From Polyangiaceae bacterium (GTDB lineage: Bacteria; Myxococcota_A; Polyangia; Polyangiales; Polyangiaceae): a DNA stretch of 5,504 nucleotides. Position numbers and translations under genes: made by a program. Shown in pieces: positions 4,895 through 5,504 of this stretch. The stretch is taken from the NCBI GenBank assembly GCA_025934595.1, contig JAICXU010000275.1, positions 1-5,504 on the forward strand, read 5' to 3'. A model generated the notes under the pieces. The model did no database searches. It had not been told where the DNA came from and saw only the letters and a program-made list of their open reading frames with translations. The first letter of the stretch is position 1, and each line of letters begins with the position of its first letter.

Positions 4895-5504
4895 ATGAGG
4901 GACACGAGCCGCGCACCGAGAGCTCTCGATGTGATCGTCGTGGATGACGAAGCTTCTCTTTGCGACGGCTTGCGCGGTTACATCGAGGGCCTCGGTCACG
5001 CGTGTAGGACGGCCTATGACGGGACTTCCGCGTGGCGAATGCACGAAGCGATGCCCGCTGATCTCATCCTGAGCGACTGGTCGTTGCCGGGGATGAGCGG
5101 CATTGCTCTCTGTCGCAGAGTGCGGGCGGCGAAGTCCCGCGCTGCGTACACGTACTTCATTTTGATGTCGAGCTTCGCCGACCAAGCGCATTTCATCGAG
5201 GGCCTCCAGGCCGGTGCCGACGACTACCATCGAAAGCCCGTCGACCTCGCGGAGCTGACGGCGCGACTCGCAACCGCGGCCCGCGTCATCGACGTCTACC
5301 GTGAGCTGGCGAACCGCAATCGCGAGCTTCGCCGGGACAGCCAGCGCGCGCTTCGAAGCGCGCGGACGGACCCCCTAACGAACATCGCAAACCGCCTCGC
5401 GATGGAGGAGGAGCTCAGCACCGCGATCGGACGTGCAGCAAGGTATGGACATCGCTATTCACTCGCGCTTTGCGACGTCGACCAATTCAAGATGTACAAC
5501 GATC
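4895..5504 (+). CDS. Receiver-GGDEF response regulator, probable diguanylate cyclase (3' end outside window)
   Basis: The first 203 codons are present and the frame is open to the right edge. Residues ~11-125 are an intact receiver: acidic pair D17/D18 in VVDDE, phosphorylation site D61 in LILSDWSLPGMSG, S92 in ILMSS, and K114 in YHRKP. A charged helical linker (~130-157, RELANRNRELRRDSQR) is probably a dimeric coiled coil. The GGDEF domain starts at TDPLTNIANR (158-167) and reaches DVDQFKMYND (194-203), the first metal-binding and substrate-contact motif; the GGDEF signature itself lies beyond the window. Known PleD/WspR-type proteins make cyclic di-GMP after phosphorylation and dimerisation. 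The usual TGLPNR of the first motif reads TNIANR here. The ATG at 4895 has no clear ribosome binding site; an in-frame GTG at 4838 is a less likely start because the receiver begins only ten residues after the ATG. The cognate kinase is not in the window. Confidence 0.95.
   Translation, partial: MRDTSRAPRALDVIVVDDEASLCDGLRGYIEGLGHACRTAYDGTSAWRMHEAMPADLILSDWSLPGMSGIALCRRVRAAKSRAAYTYFILMSSFADQAHFIEGLQAGADDYHRKPVDLAELTARLATAARVIDVYRELANRNRELRRDSQRALRSARTDPLTNIANRLAMEEELSTAIGRAARYGHRYSLALCDVDQFKMYND

Noticed and set aside
1..5504. CRISPR arrays, tRNA or rRNA genes, insertion-sequence ends, att sites
   Set aside because: No regularly spaced direct repeats, RNA gene signatures, transposase motifs or flanking terminal repeats were seen.

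Overview
The window looks like chromosomal DNA from a GC-rich bacterium. Genes are compact, codons mostly end in G or C, and the content (a sigma-54 activator, receiver-domain proteins, a periplasmic propeller/cytochrome c fusion) best fits a myxobacterium-type member of the Myxococcota/Deltaproteobacteria. That placement is inferred from gene style, not from a marker gene. I see no rRNA, tRNA, CRISPR array, insertion sequence or phage gene.

Layout from left to right. (1) 3-665, plus strand: the C-terminal part of an exported beta-propeller protein ending in a c-type cytochrome domain; its start lies outside the window. (2) 720-1034, minus: a small two-helix membrane protein. (3) 1268-2293, plus: a complete sigma-54 activator (bacterial enhancer-binding protein) with only an AAA+ domain and a Fis-type DNA-binding domain, and no sensory domain. 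(4) 2277-2684, minus, and (5) 2947-3339, plus: two divergently transcribed single-domain proteins resembling response-regulator receivers with degraded phosphorylation sites. (6) 4079-4666 and 3329-4066, minus: a probable two-gene operon of an HdeD/DUF308-type membrane protein followed by a VIT1/CCC1-type iron/manganese transporter. (7) 4895-5504, plus: the first 203 codons of a receiver-GGDEF protein (probable diguanylate cyclase) that runs off the right edge.

The strands alternate almost gene by gene, giving three divergent control regions (1035-1267, about 2685-2946, 4667-4894) and three convergent ends. Two of the convergent ends overlap, by 17 and 11 bases. The most coherent regulatory picture is at 1035-1267. 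A sigma-54-type -24/-12 element on the minus strand (1071-1085) would start transcription about 25 bases before the two-helix membrane gene. A 9-base inverted repeat (1151-1179) sits about 92-120 bases upstream of that start, where an enhancer-binding protein would normally bind. The activator gene lies on the other side. This resembles the pspF/pspA arrangement, with an activator that has no sensor domain next to its membrane-stress target, but the target here is a different small membrane protein.

A second sigma-54-like element lies upstream of the receiver-GGDEF gene. The two degraded receivers beside the activator could supply the regulatory input it lacks; this is a hypothesis from gene position only.
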